From Linnemannia schmuckeri (taxonomy: Eukaryota; Mortierellomycota; Mortierellomycetes; Mortierellales; Mortierellaceae), in the NCBI GenBank assembly GCA_029449235.1, contig JANATG010000003.1:558001-622000 (forward strand): a DNA stretch of 64,000 nt, in the 5' to 3' direction. Position 1 is the first letter of the stretch. The number at the start of each line of letters is the position of its first letter. The position numbers and the translations under genes were made by a program. Of this stretch, positions 54,873-64,000 are shown one piece after another. The notes under the pieces are model-generated. The model was not told the DNA's origin. It did no database searches and saw only the letters and a program-made list of their open reading frames with translations.

Positions 54873-56597
54873 ATGTTCCTCCCATGGTCGTTTTTCACGA
54901 TGAATCTTTTCTTTGTTGCCCTGGATCTCCTAGTCGCCGTCTCTCTGGGAGCTGCTCTGACACACATATCTCAGCGCACTGGAGGATACACCCACAGCAT
55001 TCGTTGGATCCAACAGGCTGGCTACTATGAGATGTTTACAGCGCTTAAGCTCTCAGTACGGAAGACAGCAGGACGATCTTTACTAGCCTTGATGTCAACG
55101 TTCGCCGGCAGTATCGCCCTTACCGCCATCATCGTCGGAGCCAAGACTTTTGCGAGGAGCAGTATTCAGGAAGGCAATCTCTCGCATGAGATGGTTTCAT
55201 CTAGGCAGTTCGTCGCCTTCAATACCTATCATTCTCTATCGGCCTGGGTCATCCCCATCGACCATCACACCAGCATAGAGGAAGCTCTCACCAAGGCAAT
55301 TAACGGCACTAGGGTCATCCCTCAAGCGAATCGACCGTCAAAGTGGTATCAACCTCAACGTTCCACCTACGAGGTTGTCTGTGATCGATTCGACTTTATG
55401 ACTGCTACTAAGCAGCACCACGGTCTCCTCAACGAAAACAGCTGTGCGACTGTCAGCATACACGCCTTTAGCTCAGGGACGGAAAACATGACGGGATCAT
55501 ACATCTTCCCGAGGTCCCAGTATCGGGGCAAGGTGTATTACTTTTCAACAAATGTGCCTCTTGTAGCGTCAGCAGTTCTCGATCCTTCGATATTTCTTCG
55601 ACTCTTCTACAAAGGGCAGCGATGTGGGACATTCAACAACAACATGCAGTGGATCAACGCCACTAAAGTTGGACTGACTTCCACCCCGAAGACTGTCCTG
55701 ACAAAGTGTCTGCTCGACTCCGGAGAGATGGTCAGCATGTCTTCGACCGTGATTCGCTTCTCTGTACCCAACCAAGAGATGTTCCAATCTACCGCTACTT
55801 CGATATTCGGAGACCAGGACGAGCTCGTGCTGGCTATGCAGGAATCTGTCAACAACGGCACTTTGACCAACCTGCCGGATACCCTGATACAACACACGGT
55901 CATGGAGATCAAGATTTCAGGCACTAAGATCACGGCCCTGATATGTGTCGGGAGTAGGGTGTCGACCGAAGAATCCCCTCACATCACATGCGGATACACA
56001 AACACCAATACCTTGATTATCAACCCTCGCCCTATGGATCCTACCATCGCCCGTCTGCTGCCGACAACAGGATTCAACCCCAATATCACTGTCTTTACAA
56101 ATATGATGACCCTGCACCACCTTCCCTCAGTGTCACGATACAAAGAGCCGTCGTTTAACTTCACTAGGATCCTGAATGCATCCTCAGAGGCCGCGGACTA
56201 CATTGCTTCTCTGGGACACAGCTTTGCTGTCGATTGGGATGCATCGATGCTCTACATCGTATTTAATACGGTCGAGATCCTGAAAGGTTACGAGATCCCG
56301 GGTTGGTTGTTCTTTTTGATGGTTGGAGTCATGGTGGTCTGTCTAATCTTTTGGGGTACCACGGAATACTGGGTCGCGGATCGGTACAGGCAGTCGTTGT
56401 ATTTCGCGGTGTCCAAGGAACTGACGATTGGGCAAGATGATGTTTCGCCTCAACTGCATCGTTTTGACCCCACGACGCTGGAGTTTGAAGGTCGACGGAT
56501 CGTGTCGAAAGAAGCTAAACAGATGCCAGAAGAGGAGACGGGACTAGTCCAGAGATCAATCCAAGGCTCCCAAAATTCGCTTGCATACGTCTTGTAA
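54873..56597 (+). CDS. Three-TM membrane protein B2
   Basis: Intronless, 574 aa from ATG 54873. Same layout as B1: TM1 about 8-32, SIRWIQQAGYYEM loop, TM2 about 70-93, glycosylatable ectodomain with TKCLLDSGEMVSMSSTVIRF, TM3 starting at the conserved EIPGWLF, and a tail with YRQSLYFAVSKEL and DPTTLEFEGRRIV. The tail is 15-20 residues longer than in B1 (ends NSLAYVL). The start is chosen by homology with B1. Pairs with A2 as a divergent unit. No known family recognised. Confidence 0.8.
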   Translation: MFLPWSFFTMNLFFVALDLLVAVSLGAALTHISQRTGGYTHSIRWIQQAGYYEMFTALKLSVRKTAGRSLLALMSTFAGSIALTAIIVGAKTFARSSIQEGNLSHEMVSSRQFVAFNTYHSLSAWVIPIDHHTSIEEALTKAINGTRVIPQANRPSKWYQPQRSTYEVVCDRFDFMTATKQHHGLLNENSCATVSIHAFSSGTENMTGSYIFPRSQYRGKVYYFSTNVPLVASAVLDPSIFLRLFYKGQRCGTFNNNMQWINATKVGLTSTPKTVLTKCLLDSGEMVSMSSTVIRFSVPNQEMFQSTATSIFGDQDELVLAMQESVNNGTLTNLPDTLIQHTVMEIKISGTKITALICVGSRVSTEESPHITCGYTNTNTLIINPRPMDPTIARLLPTTGFNPNITVFTNMMTLHHLPSVSRYKEPSFNFTRILNASSEAADYIASLGHSFAVDWDASMLYIVFNTVEILKGYEIPGWLFFLMVGVMVVCLIFWGTTEYWVADRYRQSLYFAVSKELTIGQDDVSPQLHRFDPTTLEFEGRRIVSKEAKQMPEEETGLVQRSIQGSQNSLAYVL

Positions 56598-57923
56598 AAA
56601 AAAATGAAAGGATCGTTTTCGTTCGACATCACCGCCATTCATTGCCAACCTAGTTATTTCGACATCTACCTACACTTCTAGTACACAGGAAACCTACGAT
56701 ATCTAGCAGCATTAAAAAAAAAAAAGACGGTCAGTTGATCATAAAGTGAAACTAAAAAGCTGTGAGATGTGTTTGATGCCTGGCGCATAATAATGATCCA
56801 TCATCGACATCTAAATTGTCTATGTGCATTCTAACCTTTTGAGGCATCGCCGTCTCTCTCGATGCTCGATGCTCCCTCCCAGAAACAACAACGCAGTATT
56901 AAAATGCATTGTATGTCTCCGTTTTGGACAGTCTAAATCACCCGGAGAGACTGCGTAGCATGTGTGCATGGTGTATAACTAGTCCCATGTTGTTATTTTC
57001 TTTCGCCCTTTTTTGCCGGGAAAACTAACACCAACAGATTAACCACATCAATTAGATCAAAGGATGTGGGTGATGGGTGGTTGATGTTTGACATCGTTCC
57101 ATCCATTCATCGATATGTCCCTTTGGGCGAGATGGTGGCTGTGTGTGAAATGTTAAATTGACGAATGGCCAAGACCATCCACACGTGTGGGAATCTTTCT
57201 CATCTGCTGGTTTGTTTTGAGGGCAGAGGTGAAAGAGTCGAAAAAGTAAAATAAATGAGCCAGCGGACGCTAATCGTCCAAAATATCATATTTGGTTTAA
57301 CAACTAGCCCTGTTTTGTCGTTTTGTTGATGATGATGGACACCGCACATGCCACTAGATTACTTTATTGCTATGTCGACTGACCAATGTAATCAACAGAG
57401 AGCGGCAAAGAAAGGGATGGAAAGAGGGAGGAGAGAAAGGAGGAACTCATTTGGCAGTTTGTCATCCTGAGCATCTCCTCCACGCACCCCACAAAGAGGA
57501 GGGACAGTCAAAGAAGAATAGGGGGAAGGGGGGATAGACGAGAACAGACGGCAGAGCAAGTCTCGTGTGCTAGGAGCTGAAGCCATGCCCAGGTACTCCT
57601 GTCGTGCTTTTTTCCTCGCGGACTCTTGTTTTGCAATATTTCTCATCCTGTTTTTGGTTGTTTATCCTACTGGAGCTACATGAGAAGGACACCTTCCATG
57701 GATTCTTTTGTCCAAACTTTACACCGATCAATTCTTGTTTGGGTGACTGAGAATAGAAAAAAACATGAAGTTACAAAACAAGCAAAGGACAAACAGATAT
57801 AGAACAGCCTGCTTGTCCCTCCGCCCTTCATCTCAGTGTGTCCTGTCCATGATCGTGCAGGACGATGGGACCCTTTTTCTCTGTTACAGTTCCACACAAA
57901 CACACGCCGTCAAACTCTGTTAG

Positions 57924-57943
57924 TTTTTTTTTTTTTTTTTTTT
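57924..57943 (+). repeat. Poly-T tract (T20)
   Basis: Uninterrupted run of 20 T. Confidence 0.9.
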
Positions 57944-58480
57944 CGCACCTTCAACCATTTTTTTTGGTGTTTTCCTTAGCTTTGACTGGTGTGATTATGA
58001 AGGAGCAGGAAGAGAAAGAGGGACGAGGATTGACGGATATTTATTTTATTTTTCTATTTGTTAGTTTCTTTTTGATGGTGAGGAACAGATGGTGAGAGGA
58101 GGGACGATTTTTTTTTTCTTTGTTTGTTGATGGGGAGTCGTGTGGGTGTGCAAAAGAGGAAAATTAGAAAAAATTGACAAAGTGGCAGAGCAAGTCATCT
58201 TGGGAGGGAGAGATATACGAATAACTGTTTTCGTCAAAGGGTGGGAGGTCCAAGGGGACCATGAAATCCCAAAAACAATCAAGTGAGTGGATCAGAGGTA
58301 CCCTTTTCAGCTAAAAGAAAACAATGATGCTGTCTGCTACATACCCCTGCCATCTACCTTTTCATTGGCAACTAAGGAAAACAAATCGACGCTAACGAAG
58401 TGGTATGATTCGCTCTTTACCAGATTGCATCGAGTAAGAAAGGGCCAGAGATTCAGGCACGCATTGCTGGTAGGGGTTCT

Positions 58481-58710
58481 GATTGGCTGGAGCGGCCAAT
58501 GGCGGACGAGTGCGGATGAACTTTATTTCCTGGGTAAGCAGGGCTTTGAAAAGAGATGCATTTTTGGCCAGTTCAGTGGACACGTTTCTATTCGTTTGGA
58601 CGGGAAAGGTGCGTCGAGGCCCTATTTTCGAGCGAGTCGTTGTCTCCATCCCTCACACGTGCGGTGATCAATTGGCTAGCGGTGATTTCTGAAACGAGTA
58701 TCCTGATTGG
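58481..58710. promoter_or_regulatory. Cluster of CCAAT/ATTGG boxes upstream of PHO84
   Basis: GATTGGCT at 58481, CCAAT at 58496-58500 (facing the first), ATTGGCTAGC at 58671 and GATTGGCTAAT at 58705. CCAAT is the core of HAP/NF-Y sites. The E-boxes at 58581 and 58656 lie within the cluster. Confidence 0.4.
58581..58661 (+). promoter_or_regulatory. Pho4-type E-boxes upstream of PHO84
   Basis: CACGTTT at 58581-58587 and CACGTG at 58656-58661, about 690 and 615 bp before the ATG. In yeast and Neurospora the bHLH factors Pho4/NUC-1 bind CACGTG/CACGTT in phosphate-regulated promoters. Function here is inferred from position and gene identity. Confidence 0.4.
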
Positions 58711-59109
58711 CTAATATTCTTTTTTTTTTGCTGGTATTATTTTTGGGCGTACGAGACCAGTGCAGAGGACCCCTGGACAGATAAACTCTCTTTTTGGCTG
58801 AGAAGGAGTGGGAAGGAACACCAATACGGCCACAAGCAAAACAATGTCCTCTTTTTATGTCTTTTGTAATCTGTACCACCCACACGCGACCTTTTTTTTT
58901 TCATCCACCAGCTAGTGGTGATTTTTTTTTATTCCTGGGATCGGAATTCAAAGTCTCACTTTCCCCTTTCTGCTCGCTGAGTATCTGAGTATCTTTGTGC
59001 CCCCCTATTCCAATGAGGCCAATGTGTCCTTTAGATCCGATCATGGTTCGTATTTGGTTTACTCCCCTTCAACTGATCTCTTTCTCCTTTACTGCTTTTC
59101 CCTTGGAAG

Positions 59110-59116
59110 TATAAAA
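59110..59116 (+). promoter_or_regulatory. TATA box of PHO84
   Basis: TATAAAA 165 bp before the ATG, followed by GCCTTGCTGCCACCCAC, nearly the same as the sequence downstream of the POT copy 4 TATA box. Confidence 0.65.
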
Positions 59117-59274
59117 GCCTTGCTGCCACCCACTTCTTATTTTTTCCTCACTACTCTTCTTCAGCAGTCGTTCCCACCACCTCCTCTCTCTCCTTCCCTC
59201 TCTCTCCCTCGCTCCTCTCCTCCCCTCTTCTCTCCCTTCCTCCTCAGTCACTCTCCTTCACACACATACACACA

Positions 59275-60888
59275 ATGTCGTCTTCATCCGCCCCCTACGC
59301 CGAAAAGGCTCCCTCTGTCAACGAGACTAGCTCCCTCGAGCCCCAGACCAAGGCCGGTCTTGAGAACCTCGAGGAGCAGCAGTCTTGGAACTGGTTCACC
59401 ATCCGCACCCTCATCACCTCCGGAACAGGTTTCTTCACCGATGCCTATGATGTCTTCATCATCAACTTGATCGTCCCCATGTTGGGCTACGTCTACTTCA
59501 AGGACTCCGGCGGACACATCCCCACCGACACTGAGGGCGCCCTCAAGGGTATGGCCTCCTTCGGAACTCTTGTTGGTCAGCTCGTCTTTGGTTACCTCGG
59601 TGACGCCTACGGTCGTCAAAAGATCTACGGTTTGGAGTTGATGATCATCATTCTCGGTACCTTCTGCTGCGCCATGGCCGGATCCAACGCCAAGGGCTCC
59701 ACCGTCATCGAGTACCTTACCTTCTGGCGTTTCATTCTCGGTATCGGTATTGGCGGTGATTACCCCATGTCTGCCACTGTCACCTCCGAGTGGGCCTCTG
59801 CCGGTCGTCGCGGTCAGCTCATGTCCATCATCTTTTCCATGCAGGGTATCGGTAACATGATGGCCTCTGTCATGACCCTCATCATCCTCGCCTGCTTCAA
59901 GTCTGCCATTGAGGCCGATGTCGACAACCTTGACTACGTCTGGCGTGTCTGCATCGGTATCGGTTGTATCCCTGCTGTTTCCACCATCTACCTCCGCTTG
60001 ACCATGCCCGAGTCTCCCCGTTACGCCATGGATGTTGAGAACGATGTTGAAAAGGCTAACGCTGCCGTCGCCCGTGCCACCGCCGCCGAAGCCACCACCA
60101 CCACCGCTGCTGATGCCGTCGCCAACCAGGCTGCTGTCGCCGAGGCCAAGGCCAACCGCAACCATAACCGTGCCTTCATCGAGTACTTTTCTCGCTGGGA
60201 GAACCTCAAGGTCCTCATCGGTACCTCCTCAACCTGGTTCTTGCTCGATATTGCCTTCTACGGTGTCTCCCTCAACCAGTCCTATGTCTTGAACGCTATG
60301 GGTTTCGTCGGCAACGGCACCGTCTATGATAACCTCTGGAGAACCACCCTCGGCAACTTGATTGTCTCTCTCCTCGGTTTTGTCCCTGGTTACTGGTTCA
60401 CCGTTTTCCTCATCGAGAAGATGGGCCGTAAGAGGATCCAGTTCATGGGTTTCGCCATGTTGACCATCCTCTTTTTGATCCTCTCCCTCGCCTTCAACAA
60501 GCTCAAGGCTATCGTCCCCCTCTTCGTCGCCGTCTTCACCTTGGCCCAGTTCTTCTTCAACTTCGGACCCAACACCACCACCTTCGTCGTCCCTGGTGAG
60601 GTCTTCCCCACCCGTGTCCGCGCCACTGCCCACGGTATCTCTGCCGCCTCTGGCAAGCTCGGTGCCATCTTGGCCACCTTCCTCTTCAACAGGGTCGCTG
60701 AGATCGGTGGCAAGCCCGGTGATCACGCCTTCTTGCCCCAGTTGCTCGGAATTTTTGCCGGTGTCATGTTCCTCGGTTTCTTGGCCACCTTCCTTATCCC
60801 CGAGACCAAGGGCATGTCCCTTGAGGAGATTGAGAAGCGCGGCATGAAGGAGGAGGAGCTCGAGGCCTATGAGGCTCGCCAGCAGTAA
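59275..60888 (+). CDS. PHO84: High-affinity inorganic phosphate:H+ symporter (PHO84 type)
   Basis: Imports phosphate with protons at the plasma membrane (MFS, phosphate:H+ symporter family). Intronless, 537 aa, the usual length. TM1 contains GFFTDAYDVFIINL with the conserved Asp pair. The family signature GIGIGGDYPMSATVTSEWAS lies after TM4. A central cytosolic loop (about residues 245-300) is an Ala/Thr/Glu-rich helical insert typical of this family. The second half has YVLNAMGF, a FFFNFGPNTTTF motif, the PGEVFPTRVRATAHG signature and PETKGMSLEEIE at the C-terminus. C-ending codons dominate, as in the POT genes, suggesting strong expression. The promoter has TATA, CCAAT and E-box elements. 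Confidence 0.95.
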   Translation: MSSSSAPYAEKAPSVNETSSLEPQTKAGLENLEEQQSWNWFTIRTLITSGTGFFTDAYDVFIINLIVPMLGYVYFKDSGGHIPTDTEGALKGMASFGTLVGQLVFGYLGDAYGRQKIYGLELMIIILGTFCCAMAGSNAKGSTVIEYLTFWRFILGIGIGGDYPMSATVTSEWASAGRRGQLMSIIFSMQGIGNMMASVMTLIILACFKSAIEADVDNLDYVWRVCIGIGCIPAVSTIYLRLTMPESPRYAMDVENDVEKANAAVARATAAEATTTTAADAVANQAAVAEAKANRNHNRAFIEYFSRWENLKVLIGTSSTWFLLDIAFYGVSLNQSYVLNAMGFVGNGTVYDNLWRTTLGNLIVSLLGFVPGYWFTVFLIEKMGRKRIQFMGFAMLTILFLILSLAFNKLKAIVPLFVAVFTLAQFFFNFGPNTTTFVVPGEVFPTRVRATAHGISAASGKLGAILATFLFNRVAEIGGKPGDHAFLPQLLGIFAGVMFLGFLATFLIPETKGMSLEEIEKRGMKEEELEAYEARQQ

Positions 60889-61413
60889 ATACGACCAGTC
60901 CTATCCGGTTCTCTCTTCATCACCATCTCAACTACACTCGATGAGCACATTGAGTCGTTGTACATATATCCCATTATTTAGAATCTTTTTCGCATTCGCA
61001 TCTGTAATATTATTATTAAAAACCAAAAACAATCAAACAAACATACGCTCTCCTCCCATTGCTTGCTTTTGCCATTGACTTTTCTTACTTTCCTGCTTGC
61101 TTTGACCTTGAAGATAGAATTGACATTACCGCCAATGCTTATTTGTTTGCTTGTTTGCTTGTTTCTCTTGAAAAGGGTTGAATGTGCGCCTGAATTTTTC
61201 GTGATTGAAAAAAAGGGTTCAGCTTAATCTAGCATGAACGGTTTCTAGGCGCAGGAATGAAACGTGAAAGGGCAACGAAGGCTGTGAACCCAGGGTTCAA
61301 GAAAAAAAAGACAAGAGTGAGAAACTACAAGCTGAAACGATGGTCCCGTAGATGGGATCAAAGCCGTAACAGAACATAGGAGATCGAGGTTCAACATCCT
61401 TCGTTTTGTTCCT

Positions 61414-61457
<44 letters not shown>

Positions 61458-62034
61458 TCAGTGTCAAAAAAGAATTGACTTTGCCGTTAGGGCATCGCGT
61501 TTCATTCCTTTCATACTGTATCCTTTTTTTTTCAGTTTCTTTTTACCCCTTTTTCGTGCTTCACTGTTGTTGGTTCCAATGTGTGTTTAGCGCGGAACCA
61601 ATCATGCTTGGTTAAACGGGCAAGCAGCCGCGAGACCACCCCCTCTACCTCTGATCGATCAGTTTTGTGTCTCAAGTTCCTAACCTTCACTCAAAAGAGG
61701 GACGCAAGGAGGAAATATCACGTGACATTAGGCATACGATTGATTTTTTTTCAGCGACGAGTTTTGTTCGTTATGCGGAGCAGGACTGACGACTGCTGGT
61801 GCGAACTCTTGCCCATTGCGCGTCCCCTCTCCTCGCAGTAGAGTGGTCTCATGGTAGTCAGTCAAAGCGTGTTCTTTTTCTTTTACTCTCTTCTTTAATT
61901 TTCTGTCCATCAACAAAGCACACACATTCGCCTATTACAACAAACCAACAGCAAAGCGCCTTCACCTACGACACTTTTACTAAAGCCAGCAACAGACACC
62001 AACTAAACTAACCCAGGAATAACCTTCAGACGCC
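60889..62034. other. Intergenic; PHO84 3' flank and RPT1 promoter
   Basis: No gene seen. A T39 tract at 61416-61454 is the longest homopolymer in the window. CACGTG occurs at 61720-61725 upstream of RPT1. I saw no match to the yeast Rpn4/PACE motif GGTGGCAAA. Confidence 0.5.
61416..61454 (+). repeat. Poly-T tract (T39)
   Basis: About 39 consecutive T, the longest homopolymer in the window. Confidence 0.9.
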
Positions 62035-64000
62035 ATGGCACCACCAAAGCAGAACTGGGAGAAATGTACGTAGGCACTTTCGTCTCGCAGACAACAAGCA
62101 ACTTTTATCCCTGGGAGGGCTTTGTCTTCACACTACCGTTTCTTACGCGTCAGAGAGGGCAACAGTGAACTAAGGGATCCAGACGACTCAGACATACATA
62201 TCGGAATGGATCGCTAAATTACCCCCGTCACCTTGTTTCTTATATTTTTTAATGATAGACGAAAAGCCCATCGATGACAAGGAGATCGAGAACATTGTTG
62301 CCTTGGATGAGGGCGATATCGCTTTGCTCAAGACCTACGTAAGTGGCCCCTTTCTTTATTTTCATCCTTTCGCAGCACCAAACAAGGTCAAATAGCACTG
62401 CCTTCCCCGATCTATAACTAACCAAGCGCGCCTGACCTTTCTTACAAACTGCTTATACTGACAACAGGGCCAGGGACCCTATGCCAAGGACTTGAGAAAA
62501 CTCGAGAACGACATCAAGGATGCGCAAAAGCGCGTGAATGAAAAGATTGGCGTCAAGGAGTCGGATACAGGATTGGCGCCCCCCAGCTTGTGGGATATTC
62601 CAGCAGATAAGCAGCGCATGGGAGAGGAGCAGCCACTTCAGGCAAGTCGATCAACGATACATTCCCTTTATTTCTGACGCGGCGATTTCATTCTCGAAAA
62701 ATGGTACTTGGGAAGTGAAAGCAAGGCGAACTGCTGAAGACTAATACTAGTTATTACGACTTTGTTATGGTTATAGGTCGCACGATGCACAAAGATTATT
62801 CAGGCGACGGGCGACGAGCCAGCAAAATATGTCATCAACGTCAAGCAGATCGCCAAGTTTGTAGTCGGTTTGGGAGAGAAGGTCTCGCCTACAGATATTG
62901 ACGAGGGCATTCGCGTAGGGTAGGTTTTGTCGATCCAGTGCCCCTTATTTGATGCTTGGATTGATCCAATGCAGACCTAAGACTGTAGGAATTGGACATA
63001 TTTGCTAACTGAACATTATTTCTTTATATTTCCTGTGAACACAGAGTGGACCGCACTAAATATCACATTCAGATTCCATTGCCACCCAAGATCGACGCCT
63101 CGGTGACGATGATGCAGGTCGAAGAAAAGCCCGATGTCACCTATAGCGATGTGGGAGGATGCAAAGAACAGATTGAGAAGCTCAGAGAGGTCGTTGAACT
63201 GCCACTGCTCCAGCCTGAGCGGTTCGTCAACCTCGGTATTGACCCTCCCAAGGGTGTGTTGCTCTACGGACCTCCCGGAACCGGAAAGACTCTCTGTGCT
63301 CGTGCTGCTGCCAACCGTACCGACGCCACCTTCATTCGTGTCATTGGATCTGAGCTCGTGCAAAAGTAAGATTCTATGAGGATAGAGTATTGACAGGGCA
63401 TATCGCGCGTTGTCATAGGGCGCCTTTACTGACCATAATGCTCATTATTCACTTCTCATAAAACAAATAGGTACATTGGAGAGGGTGCACGTATGGTTCG
63501 TGAGTTGTTCGAGATGGCCAAGACTAAGAAGGCTTGCATTATTTTCTTTGACGAGGTCGACGCTATTGGAGGAGCCCGTTTCGACGATGGCGCAGGAGGA
63601 GACAACGAGGTCCAGCGTACCATGTTGGAGTTGATCAATCAGCTGGATGGATTTGACTCTCGCGGCAACATCAAGGTCCTGATGGCAACTAACCGACCCG
63701 ACACTCTGGACCCAGCCCTGTTGCGTCCTGGACGTTTGGATCGCAAGGTCGAATTCTCGCTGCCCGATCTGGAGGGTCGTGCCCATATCCTGAAGATTCA
63801 CGCGCGGTCGATGAGTGTTGAACGTGATATCCGATATGAGCTGATTGCGCGTCTCTGCCCCAACAGCACGGGTGCCGAGTTGCGCTCCGTCTGCACAGAG
63901 GCCGGTATGTTTGCAATTCGCGCAAGGAGAAAAGTGGCGACGGAGAAGGACTTTTTGGAGGCCGTCAACAAGGTCATCAAGTCATATGCCAAGTTCAGCA
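62035..64000 (+). CDS. RPT1: 26S proteasome regulatory subunit Rpt1 (PSMC2), 3' end outside window
   Basis: AAA ATPase of the 19S base that unfolds substrates into the 20S core. Exons: 62035-62065, 62259-62338, 62468-62641, 62777-62919, 63045-63365 and 63471 to the window edge; 426 codons are visible and only about 10 should be missing. The N-terminus (NWEKYEKPIDDKEIE, then VALDEGDIALLKTYGQGPYA) and the block EKIGVKESDTGLAPPSLWD identify Rpt1 among the six Rpt proteins. The OB region precedes Walker A GPPGTGKT, the YIGEGARMVRELF pore-loop region, Walker B IIFFDEVDAIGG and the second region of homology (MATNRPDTLDPALLRPGRLD). The third intron has a GC donor (CAG then GCAAGT, 62642) with acceptor TTATAG at 62776; the splice restores EEQPLQVARCTKII. 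Confidence 0.97.

Larger units (their letters stand above)
56598..59274. other. Intergenic, 2.7 kb; PHO84 upstream region at right
   Basis: No gene seen. T20 at 57924-57943. A CACGTG occurs at 57182-57187 and another, more relevant, at 58656-58661. Several ATTGG/CCAAT elements lie at 58481-58710, and the PHO84 TATA box at 59110. Confidence 0.5.

Noticed and set aside
59284..60726. Long minus-strand open frames antisense to PHO84
   Set aside because: Same codon-bias artefact. The Gly/Glu/Asp-rich translation is typical of antisense reading of Ala/Leu/Val-rich membrane genes.
61390..61403. tRNA B-box-like GGTTCAACATCC
   Set aside because: The consensus is imperfect, with no matching A box or acceptor stem. 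No tRNA gene was found anywhere in the window.

Overview
The window is eukaryotic nuclear DNA from a filamentous fungus. The evidence is spliceosomal introns with GTAAGT/GTATGT donors and CTAAT/CTAAC branch sites, pyrimidine-rich 5' leaders, AATAAA signals, and core genes for 60S ribosomal protein L24 and the 26S proteasome ATPase Rpt1. Gene style, the multi-copy PTR2/POT transporters and large families of unnamed membrane proteins fit an early-diverging lineage (Mucoromycota, probably Mortierellaceae). That placement is inference, since no rDNA or other marker is present.

Layout. 0-2.2 kb: small Cys-rich proteins with CxxC pairs, the first running off the left edge. 3.5-6.2 kb: a gene for a very acidic, disordered protein whose third exon holds an in-frame TGA. 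7-16.4 kb: three tandem minus-strand proton/oligopeptide symporters (POT family). A fourth lies on the plus strand at 32.4-34.2 kb. All four share one intron position and a common core promoter. 16.4-23.4 kb: no gene found. 23.4-26.3 kb: a five-exon GTPBP1/2-type GTPase, divergent from RPL24 (27.45-29.0 kb), which has a 5-nt first coding exon. 35-37.8 kb: gamma-glutamyltranspeptidase, five exons. 39.9-43 kb: a leucine-rich-repeat protein resembling STK11IP. 43.4-45.9 kb: a degenerate 24-bp tandem repeat and decayed or undescribed exons. 46.2-56.6 kb: four paralogous intronless three-TM membrane proteins in two divergent pairs (A1<- B1-> A2<- B2->). 59.3-60.9 kb: a PHO84-type phosphate transporter. 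62.0-64.0 kb: RPT1, cut by the right edge about 10 residues short of its expected end.

Most novel is the 46-57 kb cluster. A divergent pair of related membrane-protein genes was duplicated as a unit. Between the two A copies the last membrane segment and the proline-rich cytoplasmic tail are almost unchanged even at synonymous sites, while the predicted ectodomain has diverged strongly. A2 has also lost its last ten residues through one nonsense change. This looks like a surface receptor or sensor family with variable outer domains, but function is unknown.

A physiological theme is nutrient uptake: four peptide symporters, gamma-glutamyltranspeptidase (which releases amino acids and Cys-Gly dipeptide from glutathione) and a phosphate symporter with Pho4-type E-boxes upstream. 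The genes are monocistronic and no operon-like unit is claimed.
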